Below are positions 1-9,919 of a stretch of 64,000 nucleotides of DNA, piece by piece. Positions within the stretch are counted from its first letter, which is position 1, and each line of letters starts with the position of its first letter. This DNA is from Ditylenchus dipsaci. Lineage: Eukaryota > Nematoda > Chromadorea > Rhabditida > Anguinidae. The translations under genes and the position numbers were made by a program. A model generated the notes under the pieces. The model had not been told where the DNA came from and ran no database searches. It saw only the letters and a list, made by a program, of their open reading frames with translations. The stretch spans positions 62,001 to 126,000 of the forward strand of contig SADC01000103.1 of the NCBI GenBank assembly GCA_004194705.1. The letters are read 5' to 3'.

Positions 1-109
1 AAATTAAATTTTGATTTTAAAAATAACTAGACTATAGATAAAACAATGTGAGTGCACAGAGTGTTTGATACTTAGCTAGGGAAATTCAAGAAATAACAAT
101 TTTTAGGCA

Positions 110-302
110 GTAAATGATGGAAAAGGCGAAAAAAGTGTGAGAAAGACATTTTTGAAACAAAACTTCCGTTTGCCTTGGTATGACTAAAAACCACAAAAGG
201 GGGGGGGGTGGTGGTGGACCTAGGCTAAAAATGACCAAAAACCGCAGGGGGAACAAGGCAAACGATTTTTTTTCTAATTTTTTTATATTTTCTATCATTT
301 TC
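110..302. repeat. Imperfect hairpin repeat
   Basis: The arms pair around a G-rich centre: the left arm contains ATGGAAAAGGCGAAAAAAG and the right arm returns through CAAGGCAAACG and TCTATCATTTTC. A related hairpin lies at about 2460-2710. Flanking sequence at 30-90 is repeated directly at 2165-2225 (ACAATGTGAGTGCACAGAG versus ACAATATGAGTGTACAGAG). No coding potential is seen. Confidence 0.6.
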
Positions 303-565
303 AGGGCCTTTGCTGGGCCTATGCTTAGACCTTAAAAAGGATGTTTTGGCTCTGTTGACAAAGTGTACTTTGGTTTTTGTCAAGGACTATAATACGCAGA
401 AAAAAATTTGTCATCAAAGTTGCCCCAGGTCTAAGTCAAGCCAATTAATTTTTTGAAAGTTTTTTATATTGCCTTTTGAAATATTCTGTTTTTATTGTCT
501 AGATAACTCTTTTAAAAGAAGTATTTTTATGCTGAAATCGTAAGCTTTAAGCGAAAATGAAAATA

Positions 566-1323
566 CAGGGTGGCGCAACGTAAACTCGTGAATGAACTTT
601 TGCCATAACTTTTTTATTTTCAAAGATTTTGACGAGATCTTTTTTTTAAAGAAAGCTGAATAGATGAGAAAGCGAATGATACCAAACTTGTGGTGAAAAC
701 TTTATTTGAACACACTCAACAAGATCAGACAAAAATAACAACGATTTCACTTACTCATTGAATCGATCTTCGACTTGGCATCCCCTCGACATTTGCTGCC
801 CAACAAACGCTTGAATGTGGCATGGCTTTGAAAATATCGATGACCTCTGCTGTTTTCTCTTCCGTTCTCACTATCTGAAACAAAGAAAACAAACCGTGCA
901 AGCAGATCATGCAAATCAAAAACCAACCTTGATGTTTGGCCTCTTTTTCCTTTCGACGCTGCCTTACCCCTTGAACTTTGTGTACCGATCCGGAATTGTG
1001 TCTCACTTTGGCACCTTTACATGAATTCCTAGCTCCCTTCGGTATCAAACGCTGAACGCTGCGACGCTTTTCCCTTCTTCTATGAACCACTCGACGCACT
1101 TGGCTTTCTATTGAGCTGTGTAAACCATGGCCTAATAGAAAGAAAAATTAACATTTTAATAAAACACATTTTAAAAACGATCTCATCAACAAAAATAAGC
1201 ATGTTTGGTATTATTCGCTTTCTCATTTATTCAGCTTTCTTTTAAAAAAAGATCTCGTCAAAATCTTTGAAATAAAAAAGTTATGGCAAAAATTCATTCA
1301 CCAGTTTACGTTGCGCCACCCTG
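566..1323. mobile_element. Non-autonomous Tc1/mariner-like element, TA target duplication
   Basis: Inverted ends of more than 100 bp start CAGGGTGGCGCAACG and finish with its complement CGTTGCGCCACCCTG. Each end abuts a TA dinucleotide (564-565 and 1324-1325), the target duplication expected of Tc1/mariner/IS630 elements. The interior has a 114-codon basic minus-strand frame (755-1099), which I do not recognise as a transposase, so the element is called non-autonomous. A second element with a related CAGGGTGG end is at 13099. Confidence 0.85.
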
Positions 1324-1329
1324 TACAAG

Positions 1330-1492
1330 TACCGCATATACACTAATTTAAACCCCGGGGTTTAAATTTGTCAACCCTCCAAAAATTGAAAAATTATCAA
1401 TCAAAAATGGTCTCAACTCCAAAATCTTAGTAAAGAAATAAAGAAGGAGGGGGGCTTAAATTAGAGGGGTTGCTTAAATTAGAGTGAATAAA
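1330..1492. repeat. TACCGTA-family MITE, diverged copy
   Basis: This is a member of the family seen better at 15696, 41497 and 51295. It starts TACCGCATATACACTAATTT and then has the self-complementary word TTTAAACCCCGGGGTTTAAA. It ends with two copies of GCTTAAATTAGAG, which repeat the same word. The word differs from those of other copies but matches itself. Confidence 0.65.
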
Positions 1493-1544
1493 AAAATAAA
1501 GTTTTTGAGAAAAATAAACATTATTTACTATGCCAACAGTAGGA

Positions 1545-1617
1545 GCCTTCATAGCTCAGTTGGTTAGAGCGTGGGTCTAATAAGCCCAAGGTCGCAGGTT
1601 CGACCCCTGCTGGAGGC
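1545..1617 (+). tRNA. tRNA-Ile (anticodon AAT)
   Basis: A complete cloverleaf of 73 nt with no intron. The acceptor stem pairs GCCTTCA with TGGAGGC (two G-T pairs tolerated), the D arm is GCTC/GAGC, and the anticodon stem TGGGT/GCCCA carries the loop CTAATAA, giving AAT. The T arm is GCAGG-TTCGACC-CCTGC. The A box (TAGCTCAGTTGG) and B box (GGTTCGACCCC) are intact. A T5 run a few bases downstream is a plausible pol III terminator. An identical gene in inverted orientation is at 5664-5736. Confidence 0.95.
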
Positions 1618-1990
1618 ACAATCTTTTTATAAATTTATAAAAGTACTTTGGCGCTTCTCGGCTCTCGTTCTTTTAAAATCGAGTAGTTTCAGGAATTTTT
1701 ACTTTTCGGGCGCCTTTTAATGTGCGATCCTGTATTTACTCAGATACCCTCCCTTTTTGTTCTTATCTCTAGCTTTTAGTTGAGAATGAAAAGTACAATT
1801 AGCAAAGCGTAAAAGCCCAAGAGCCCGCCCTCTCCAAAGAGTATTTTTCTCTAAGCCTACTTTTTTCGGTTCCCTTGATTTTTTTTCACCCCAATCTATT
1901 GAAATGTGGAGTGTGCTGGTCTTTTGCAGCAAATCGGCCAAATACCATTGGCATTGTTTGTGCAAAAGGTGTGAAATAGGTGAAAAACGG
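1545..1990 (+). repeat. Inverted duplication arm 1 (tRNA-Ile plus 3' flank)
   Basis: The tRNA gene and about 370 bp downstream reappear as the reverse complement at 5283-5736. Examples are ACTTTTCGGGCGCCTTTTAA here against TTAAAAGGCGCCCGAAAAGT there, and CAAAGAGTATTTTTCTCTAA in both. Similarity begins essentially at the 5' end of the tRNA. The arms enclose receptor copy 1. The apparent open frames in both arms are mirror images of the repeat and I do not regard them as genes. Confidence 0.85.
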
Positions 1991-2459
1991 TTTTTACTGA
2001 TCGAATCAGAAGCAAAAAAAAGGTTTTTGGTATGTAATATGAGAGTTTGCTTGATCCGCTCTGTGGTTGGGGTCCTGGTCTGTGGATGACCTCTGAACGG
2101 GCAATACCCAACCCATAATTTTGGCTGCAATAAAAAATTTTCAAAGTGTTTAGAGTTAGATTAAATAAAAACTATCAATAAAACAATATGAGTGTACAGA
2201 GTTTTTGATCCTTAGTTGCGGAAATTTTGATAAATTGTTTTAATGCGCCTATCCATATATAGCATACCTAAATCCCTTGTGAAGTTGGCTCTCCGCCTCT
2301 GAAAGCTTACAAAATTTTTAGGAATTACCCATGATCCAAGGATCAGCTATGAAAAACCATGATGTTGGGTATCGAGGTATTACTAGAACTCCGAGTGACC
2401 GCTGTAGAGCTCCAGAGCTAGGGAGTCCGATTTGTCACGGCAGGAGTACATTTTGTCAA

Positions 2460-2710
2460 CTGAGCCAAAACGTCATTTTTCCAAGGCCTAACCATTTTAC
2501 AGGTTGTGAAAACAATAGAAAAGGAAAAACAAGTGCGAAAAAGAAATTTTTGAAGAAAAAAGTTCGTTTTCCCTGGTATGACCAAGAATCATAGGAGGAT
2601 CAAGGCAAAAAATTACCAAAAAAAACCAGGGCCGAAAAAGGCAAACGAAAAAAAAATTGTTTTTTCTTGAAAAATGTCCTTCCCACACTTTTTGCCTTTT
2701 TTATCGTTAG
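2460..2710. repeat. Imperfect hairpin repeat
   Basis: Inverted arms contain AAGTGCGAAAAAGAAATTTT and a return through TTCTTGAAAAATGTCC and ACACTTTTTGCC. It is related to the hairpin at 110-302 and includes the dispersed word GATCAAGGCAAAAAATT. No gene is seen between 1990 and this repeat, nor from 2710 to 3020. Confidence 0.55.
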
Positions 2711-3019
2711 TAGTACTGAGACCAAGCTTTCCATCTTCAAAGGATGCCCCTTTTTTGCCCCACACCTATGGGGCACTACTAAACAGTATTTCGAAATATA
2801 GGTCAAGAACAGCTGTTACCTATTTCGCAATATTATTTCGAATTATACATGTCGATAAATTTTGGAAAATTTAGATAGGTAATAGATAATATAGATAATT
2901 CCAAGTATTTTCCTTAATAAATACAGGGCCCACCACAACTATTGCTAGTGTCTGCATTATTGGAAAGAGATAGGGAAGTCAACTGAGTCAGTCACTGGCT
3001 CACTCACACAGATAAAGAT

Positions 3020-3310
3020 TTCGTTTTGCCTGTAATCAAAAGCTGGCCAACTACACGTCCTAATGCCCTACTTTTACTTGCTTTAAAGTTGTTGTGCCAT
3101 AATTCGGGTTGGCTCTGGACAATTGGTCCTCAGGTCAGTTGGTCAATTCATCAAAAGTCTAATCACCCTAGAACTGGTCAAACAAGCCAAAATAAACAGC
3201 AAGCCAACTACGTGGTATCGAACCTGCAACATTATTTTGGGCCGAAAAACGCGAACGCTTACGCACTGCGCCATGAAGATCACTTTTTCAAACCTAAATG
3301 ACTTATAATC
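3020..3310. repeat. tRNA-like foldback repeat, one arm decayed
   Basis: Read on the minus strand, the right arm (about 3205-3300) contains a tRNA-like pol III promoter: an A-box-like TGGCGCAGTGCGTAAGCG, then the word TTTTTCGGCCCAAAAT, then a B-box-like GCAGGTTCGATACC. The adjoining TTTTGGCTTGTTTGACCAG is shared with copies at 23733, 33923 and 43870. The left arm has lost its tRNA part. No cloverleaf anticodon arm can be drawn, so this is not a tRNA gene. Confidence 0.7.
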
Positions 3311-3351
3311 CCATCGACCCCCAGTGTAAATTTTTCATGGTCTTTTATCTG

Positions 3352-3505
3352 ACTCAGGATAAACGCCCACTCATCCTGAGTCAGATTTTGACCCGTTGTT
3401 AACTGTGAAATTTCTGGTATGTTATACCAAAAATTTCACAGTTAATAATGCACAGTCAACGACGGAGCAAAATCTGACTAAAGATATTCATCCTGAGTCA
3501 AAAAA
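3352..3505. repeat. Hairpin repeat
   Basis: Inverted copies of GACTCAGGATAA/TCATCCTGAGTC and of TTAACTGTGAAATTTCTGG/AAAAATTTCACAGTTAA fold around a short loop at about 3420. It is a small foldback MITE with no gene. Confidence 0.75.
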
Positions 3506-3589
3506 TAAATAAAAAGTTTATTTTGAGGCATGTTACATGGTTTTTCTAACTAATTTTATAAATATCATCATTTACAAGTTAGTACTCAA

Positions 3590-3780
3590 ATTGATGCCAG
3601 AGAAAAAGGCTGCATTTGAAGCATAAGGCTGAATGACCATGTCTGCAAAATTTACTAGAAACCCCAAAAGTTCTCAAAAAGTCTAAATTGTTTTGGGATT
3701 TTAGTAAATTTTGCAGACATGGTCATTCACAACCTTATGCTCAAAATGTAGCCCTTCTCTCTGGCATCAATTTAAGTATT
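3590..3780. repeat. Hairpin repeat
   Basis: Arms of about 90 bp pair around 3680: TTGATGCCAGAGAAAAAGGC on the left and TCTCTCTGGCATCAATTTAA on the right. Inside these, ATGACCATGTCTGCAAAATT pairs with AATTTTGCAGACATGGTCAT. No gene is seen in the 370 bp that follow, up to the receptor start. Confidence 0.85.
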
Positions 3781-4150
3781 AAATTGTGAATGACAATAGC
3801 CACAAAGCTAGTTGGAAAAGTGATATTTAGCAAACTAATTAATCAAAAATGTGACGTTCTTGGCTATAACGATTTTTGGCGAAAACAGTTTGGGCGAAAA
3901 CATGAGAGAGCCTATAAAATGCAATTTCAAAAATGTCGGTCGCAAAACTTTTGAGACAACTTAATATGTTAAGTTCTCGCGTTAATTAAATTTATGAACA
4001 AACCCAATCAATTATTCATATATTGACTGCCTAAAAACACCTAGATTATAAGAATGTATCATTTAATTTAATTTTACTTGGAAAAAAGTTAGATAGAAAA
4101 GAAACCAGCAAAACAAATTCAATGTTTTATAAATATTAGTCTCTTAAATT

Positions 4151-5127
4151 ATGTCGAAAATTTCGGTGCCCTCGCCAGCTTTACTAGACTTCTACTACTA
4201 TTACTCGAATTTCACGCTTTTATTATCATGGTTGATGGCGCCTTTTGTATTTTTCACAATCTTAACCAAATCCAAAAAACTGGGCAATTTCAAATGGTTT
4301 ATTTTTAACCATACTTTTTGGTGTTTGGTATTCGAGACTTCAATGGGGGTGACAAAACCCGTGGTTTTAATGCCTGTATTTGCAGTCTATCAGATCGGAT
4401 TTGGACGAGAACTTCTTAGCTATTACAGCAGCATCTTTTTCATCTTACTATGTTTGATGTCTGCAGTGAATATGCTGGCTGGGCTTATATTGACATTTTT
4501 AATACGCTATTTGCTAATATTTCCTAACAGCTTTACAAAAAAGTGTGGTCTTAAAATGGTTATCACAATTGTGTCCTTTTTTTTGATTTTTTATTATTGT
4601 GGGATAATCTATACCTATTGTTTAGTAGTTTTAGAAGATCGCCAATCCACTTTTCTGTATGCCATAAATTATGACTTGGTACTGAAAAATTACTTGGAAA
4701 CCGAACCAACTTTTTTGTAACTCCTTACTCAAAACTTTCTTTGTATGTCACATTAGTTTTTGTTCTGCTAATTGTTATTTTCCTGCTTGAACCACTGGTT
4801 TTCGGACATTTTATCTACCAGCTTTTGAAACAAAAGTCCAAGTTTTTCAAAAACAAAACACAGAAATATATTATAATCATTACGTTAGTCCAAGCCTTTG
4901 TTGCCACTGCTTTTATGTTGGTACCTATTTTTATGTATGCTACTTTTATATTGTTTGAAGTTGCTCATACATCTTCGGCTATGATAGTTGCATTATGTGT
5001 GCTCGACAGTCATTCAATTGTGGAATTTATAGCAACTCTTTGTTGCGTTGCACCTTATAGAAGTTATGTTCTGAAATTGCTAAGATTGTATAAAAAATCT
5101 TTAATTGTTCCTACGCCTCTTAGTTAA
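4151..5127 (+). pseudogene. SRH/STR-like seven-transmembrane chemoreceptor, copy 1 (one frameshift)
   Basis: A nematode-type seven-helix chemoreceptor, presumably an odorant or pheromone GPCR in the plasma membrane. The ATG at 4151 opens MSKISVPSPALLDFYYYYSN. Seven hydrophobic segments follow. The basic loop after helix 1 reads LTKSKKLGNFKWF, the end of helix 3 FLIRYLLIFP, and helix 7 ends LDSHSIVEFIATLCCVAPYR, which recalls the HG...PYR ending of the SRH family. The reading frame breaks at about 4710-4720 in a T run: TFL-stop ends the first part and the second resumes as VTPYSKLSLYVTLVFVLL. One lost or gained base restores collinearity with copies 2 and 3. The gene is intronless and ends PTPLS-stop, with AATAAA shortly after. 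Whether it is a true pseudogene or a homopolymer error cannot be told from the sequence. The family assignment is inference from motif layout. Confidence 0.65.
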
Positions 5128-5282
5128 ATTTCATGGAAATTATCAATAAATAAAGATCTGCACAAGAAGAAGAAGAATAAAAAAATAACGAGAATCACTT
5201 ACATTGATAAGACAGCACCCCAGGTGGAAACCACCCACCCGCCCCCTCCAAAGAGTATTTTTCTCTAAGCCAACTTTTTTCG

Positions 5283-5736
5283 TTTTTCACCTATTTCACA
5301 CCTTTTGCACCAACAATGCCAATGGTATTTGGCCGCTTTGCGGCGAAAGACCAGCACACTCCACATTTCAATAGATTGGGGTGAAAAAAAATCAAGGGAC
5401 CCGAAAAAGGTAGGCTTAGAGAAAAATACTCTTTGGAGGGGGCGGTCACTTAGGCTTTTACGCTTTGATAATTGTACTTTTCATTCTCAACTAAAAGCTA
5501 GAGATAAGAACAAAAAGGGAGGGTATCTGAGTACTACAGCAAAAACAATACAGGATCGCACATTAAAAGGCGCCCGAAAAGTAAAAATTCCTGAAACTAC
5601 TCGATTTTAAAAGAACGTGAGCAGAGTAACGCTACTTTTATAAATTTTATTAAAAAATATTATGCCTCCAGCAGGGGTCGAACCTGCGACCTTGGGCTTA
5701 TTAGACCCACGCTCTAACCAACTGAGCTATGAAGGC
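5283..5736 (-). repeat. Inverted duplication arm 2 (tRNA-Ile plus flank)
   Basis: The reverse complement of 1545-1990. Next to it, 5230-5283 pairs with 5398-5450 (CTCCAAAGAGTATTTTTCTC against GAGAAAAATACTCTTTGGAG), making a secondary hairpin that arm 1 lacks. The open frame at 5305-5610 belongs to the repeat. Confidence 0.85.
5664..5736 (-). tRNA. tRNA-Ile (anticodon AAT)
   Basis: Identical over all 73 positions to the gene at 1545-1617, read on the opposite strand. It has intact A and B boxes and the loop CTAATAA. A T6 run follows the 3' end on the minus strand. It shares only its 3' flank with the other copy, not its 5' flank. Confidence 0.95.
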
Positions 5737-6296
5737 ACTTACTGATGCTATTAAATTATACATTATTATATCTGATATCATTATAAATGTATCGAAAACT
5801 TTTGCGTTATATTATTTATCAAAAACTTCATATTTATCGGAAAGTTCAATTGATTATTATAAAACTTTACAGTTAAACTTTGTGACTTACAAGCAGGGTG
5901 GTACACTCGACAATCACCTCAGCCGTCAGACCTCAGCCGGCTAAGGTCTGAAATTTTTTTCAGCCTCAGCGCTGATTTTGGACCTTGAAATATCAACACG
6001 TCGGATAGCCATTCTGCGACCTGCGCATGAAGATTCGGAATTTCATACCGAACACGATGGCACGGGTCTCTTTTTCTTCGATCCGTGATAAACTGAGGGA
6101 AAAGTCTCTTTAAACGCCTTCATTAAAGATGTCTTTCATCCTTCCAGCTTAAGAAACTGATGAATGTCTTGGCTGAAAGAAGAAACCGTCAAAGCCTTTC
6201 TGCAAATAAGCGTGAATTTGTTGAAAACCGCTCGCAGATGTATGCATTGCTGATAGAGAATCCGAGACTAAAAAAGGAGATCCGTAAAAACAAACG

Positions 6297-6433
6297 GTAT
6301 TATTTATTGCATTATCTCACACAAATGCAAAACAATAAGGTCAGAGTATGAACCAAATTATTGTTCTGACTTTTTTTATACTTTGGTCTTTTTGTAATAA
6401 ATTTCTGTGAGATAATGCAACAAATAATACCAC
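6297..6433. repeat. Small hairpin MITE
   Basis: GGTATTATTTATTGCATTAT at the left pairs with ATAATGCAACAAATAATACC at the right, and GGTCAGAGTATGAACCAAA pairs with the returning centre. No coding function. Between 5740 and 7140 I see no convincing gene; a copy of the dispersed 'GTCAGAATC' motif lies near 6676 on the minus strand. Confidence 0.8.
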
Positions 6434-7139
6434 TCCAGAAACTAGAATCGCAGGGCCACCTGATGATGTTAAAACCTTAAAGAGTATATAATTTTTTGAG
6501 AGAAACAGGCGAAAAAAATTCGCGCCAAAAAGTCAATATACAAAAAAATTGTCTATTTAATATAAGCACATTTAAAGCTTTTTTGTCTCAAGCGGAATTT
6601 GAAATCTTGAAGGAAATACATATATGTGAAACTAATTTTCAATACAAATCGAGCATGCTGTGCACAAATTTAGTGTCAGAATCAATAGTTTGCCTAGTGT
6701 GAAAAAAGTTTCAAATTTTTTCATTATTATAGCTTATCTTGTAGCACAAGATCAGCTCTACAAAATGCAATAACATTTAATATAGCTGATGCACAATAAG
6801 GGAGTCGAAAATAGGTTTCTTGTCATGGGCTTAGGCTTAAGACCCAGTAAGCTTCTACACATCCAATCCCACCCCTTCCAACTCCTTCTCCAATCTCTTT
6901 AAGCCCTCCTATTTTTTTCTGCATATAAAAACCCCTTAATCAGTAAACGGGTAAGTCAGCACCCTGGCTCTCCCCATCCCCTATTCTTTATGTAGTGTTA
7001 ATACGTAGTATTTTTAGATCGAACAAAGATAGTTAAATAGTGCTTATCGTGCATAACATTTCTTTCTTAAGTTTGCGATTTTCGGAAATGACATTTTTTT
7101 AAACTTTAGTCAAATTCTCCAAATTTATTCGAATAATTC

Positions 7140-7215
7140 TGAAAACCCGCTAGGAAGCGCTCTGAATAAGGAAGCGCTTCGAAGCGCAATAAAGCGCTTC
7201 GAATAAGGAGTAAAA
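7140..7215. repeat. GAAGCGCTTCG palindromic word cluster
   Basis: Several copies of the self-complementary word GAAGCGCTTC occur in about 75 bp (AAGCGCTTCGAAGCGC and variants). The layout resembles subterminal word clusters in the hAT elements of this window, but no ends or target duplication were found. Confidence 0.5.
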
Positions 7216-7449
7216 TAAGCTATTATGAGCCTGCTATTCACAACAATAAATTGAAGCTAAAAGTATTTCAAGTTGGGAAATTCAAAGAGTGGCACCTGGT
7301 GACCGACCAACTTCAAGCAGTTATTTCTCTGCCCTTATAATATTATTTTCGAAAAAAAAGTGGTCTTGAGCTTCCTAGAGTTCATGCGAACCTATATGAG
7401 AACAGGATTGTTTTTTTTGCCTTGGTCCCTCATGTTTTTATTTTTGGCT

Positions 7450-7822
7450 ATATTATAGAATTCCCCCCCCCCTCCCGAGCTAGCGAAAAATTTACTTTTC
7501 CTGAAGGGGAAAGGACCCGTCTCATTTTGATTCTCGTGCTCTGAAACGGCACGTGAAAACTTTCGTTTCGAAAAAAAAATTTTTTTTGATTTGCTTTGGT
7601 CCCCATGATAAAAAATTTAGGAAAATTCAAAAAAAGTATTTTTTTTGAATTTTCCTACATTTTTTACCTTGGAAGACTGAGGCAAATCGAATTTTTTTTT
7701 TCGATTTTTAAAAACCAAAGTGCTTTCGTGCCGTTTCAGAGCACGAGAAACAATATGAGACGGGTTCTTTCCCCTTCAGGAAAAGTAAATTTTTCGCTAG
7801 CTGTGGGGGGAATTCTATAGTG
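7450..7822. repeat. Foldback element with about 120-bp arms
   Basis: Ends are TATAGAATTCCCCCC and GGGGGGAATTCTATA. The arms share GCTAGCGAAAAATTTACTTT, CCTTCAGGAAAAG and CGTGCTCTGAAACGGCACG. The loop contains two copies of the dispersed CTTGG/CCAAGG...AAAAAATT word. The apparent open frames are repeat arms. Confidence 0.85.
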
Positions 7823-8117
7823 TTACCTTATTTTTCTGCAAAAAACTAGAACTACTTGGAGAAATTGGTTGACCAAATTGTTATGATCTATCCGTTATAT
7901 ACAGTTGATGAATGTCTGTTGTAGATTTGAATAAAGATTTGATTGAGAATTCAGGTCGGAGAATAGAACCCCCTGGCTAAAAAACCGGCTTAAACCTCGC
8001 TTTTACGCGATTTGACCACTTTCACGTATAGAAAAGAAAAAAAATATTGGAAAAGCACTTTCCACAAAAAAAATTGACCGAAAATCGACTTTTTGCAGTC
8101 CTGGAGGGTGCTCAGAT

Positions 8118-8640
8118 ACCTTATTTGGCGGTTTTTACCCCGTTTTGGTCACTGGAGCTGGGCAAAAAATAGTCTCTATATACATTCATAATCAAGAGTG
8201 CTTCTCGGAAGCATGTCTAAGGTAAGTGAGTGCGCGCATCTCTAACCAACCAAGCCGTCTGCGCCTTCTTCGGAGTCGCAGGGGCTTGGGGCTTGGAGTT
8301 GAGATGCGCACACCCACATACCTTAGACATAATTCAGAGCTAGACTCTAAATTTAAATATCAAAAAAAAGATGAGCGGTTCACGAAGATTAAATACTTTA
8401 CGTAGAGAAGTGAAAGCTTTAAATATTTTAAAATATCGTGAAATACAAAAATTAAATATTGTACAATTAAGTGAATTATTAAAAATCATCAAATTGTACA
8501 AGTACCAGATCCAGTTCCAGATGCGCGCACTCACTTACCTTAGACATAATTCCGAGCAAGACTCTTGATCAAAAATGCATATAGTGGCTCTTTTTGCCCA
8601 GCTCCAGTGACCTAAACGGGGTAGAATACCTTAATACAAG
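8118..8640. mobile_element. MITE with about 120-bp terminal inverted repeats
   Basis: The left arm reads CACTGGAGCTGGGCAAAAAA...TGTCTAAGGTAAGTGAGTGC and the right arm returns GCACTCACTTACCTTAGACA...TTTTTGCCCAGCTCCAGTG. An inner hairpin carries GGGGCTTGG. Partial copies occur at 29510-29580, 30200-30265, 31375-31500 and 35575-35700. No protein is encoded. Confidence 0.85.
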
Positions 8641-8935
8641 GTGATTTACCTTGGTCCTCAAGGCAAAAAGTCATATTTCGGTCAAAATTTTTTTTTCAAA
8701 AAATCAATTTTTTATGTTGCAAAGTGTCACAAATTCACTTTCTTATCGTTTTAAGCACATGAAAGTTACTCGGGAGTGATTTAAACATGATTTTTAAATA
8801 AGTGAAAAATGCGACCACTATATTCACGCCGATTACGATGGTGCAGGCTGCTCTGGCTTCGATGACGGGTAAAGCATGTGAAAACATGCCCGGAATGTGA
8901 TCATTCAGCATGGTCAGAATTCAGCTAAATGCCTA

Positions 8936-9585
8936 CAGGTTTTCAAGTGGTGCGCCGTGATTGTGAGGGTGAACCCCATCTTGTTTTACACTCAAAAAGG
9001 ACCGCCAAGAGTTCAGATTTTTTAAAATACTGAGCTTGGGGTGTTTTCATCTGAAAAGTCAAGATAAATAATCACTTATTTGTTGGGCTCGGGATTTTCG
9101 AAATGTCCTATCCTGACTTTATACGTTTCAGAACACTGTGTTAAGATTATATACAGCTAAATGCCTTTACCGAAAAAAAAGAACAGAATCTCGCTGTTAC
9201 TTTGACATTGAACGCAGCAATGTTTTGTCGTTAACTCAAGACTAACAAACAAAAACAGCATATAAAAATTGAATACGAATTTGCACTACTTTAATCTTAC
9301 TAGGAAAATTATTCATTCTGACACTGGATTCATGCTCAGTGTAGTCGACTCGATTAATAAACTGCTCTAAGAGTTTATAAGTCACTATCGAATTTCCAAC
9401 TCCTCTCAAGACAATAGATATTTGAATTTCAACATTTGAAACATGAAAACACCCTGAGCTTAGTAACTTAGTAACCCTGAGCTTAGTTATTATACGGATG
9501 CCGAACTCCTGGTGATCATTTTAGTAAAATATAAGATGGGATTCACCCTCACAATCACGTCGAACTACTTGAAAATCAAGGAGCA
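8936..9585. repeat. Inverted-repeat element, about 650 bp
   Basis: Outer arms are GTGATTGTGAGGGTGAACCC at about 8957 and the complement GGATTCACCCTCACAATCAC at about 9539. Inner arms are CTGAGCTTGGGGTGTTTTCA and TGAAAACACCCTGAGCTTAG. The interior holds the dispersed motif TTCTGACACTGGATTCATGC at about 9318. The following 330 bp to the receptor gene hold short GAACCTGAGC repeats only. Confidence 0.75.
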
Positions 9586-9919
9586 CTCGAACCTGAGCCC
9601 CTCACTCACGTGAACCTGATCTATCTACTCACATGAACCTAGGCGTCCCACTCACTTGAACCTGAGCCAATCCTTTTTACAGCAAAAGAAAAAGCTTTCA
9701 AAATTTTTAATTTTTTTTTGAATGCTTTCATTCAAACCTTTTCGCATTATTCTGTGTAATATTTAAATCTGTAATCAATAATTTATTCAAAATCAGAACT
9801 TTGTGGAGCTAAAAATAGAATCTCTGTTGTATAAATGAACAGTAGAAGTGCGTTCTAAAATGCTGCAGTGCACATAGACTTTAAAAGCTTTGCGATATTC
9901 ATGGCTAAAACATAAATAT

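Noticed and set aside
755..1099. Basic 114-codon frame inside the first Tc1-like element as a transposase
   Set aside because: No DDE/D residues or helix-turn-helix pattern could be recognised; kept only as part of the element.
1717..2144. Open frames beside the first tRNA and the mirrored frame at 5305-5610
   Set aside because: They lie in the inverted duplication and hairpin repeat; no conserved protein features, and the two copies differ by indels.
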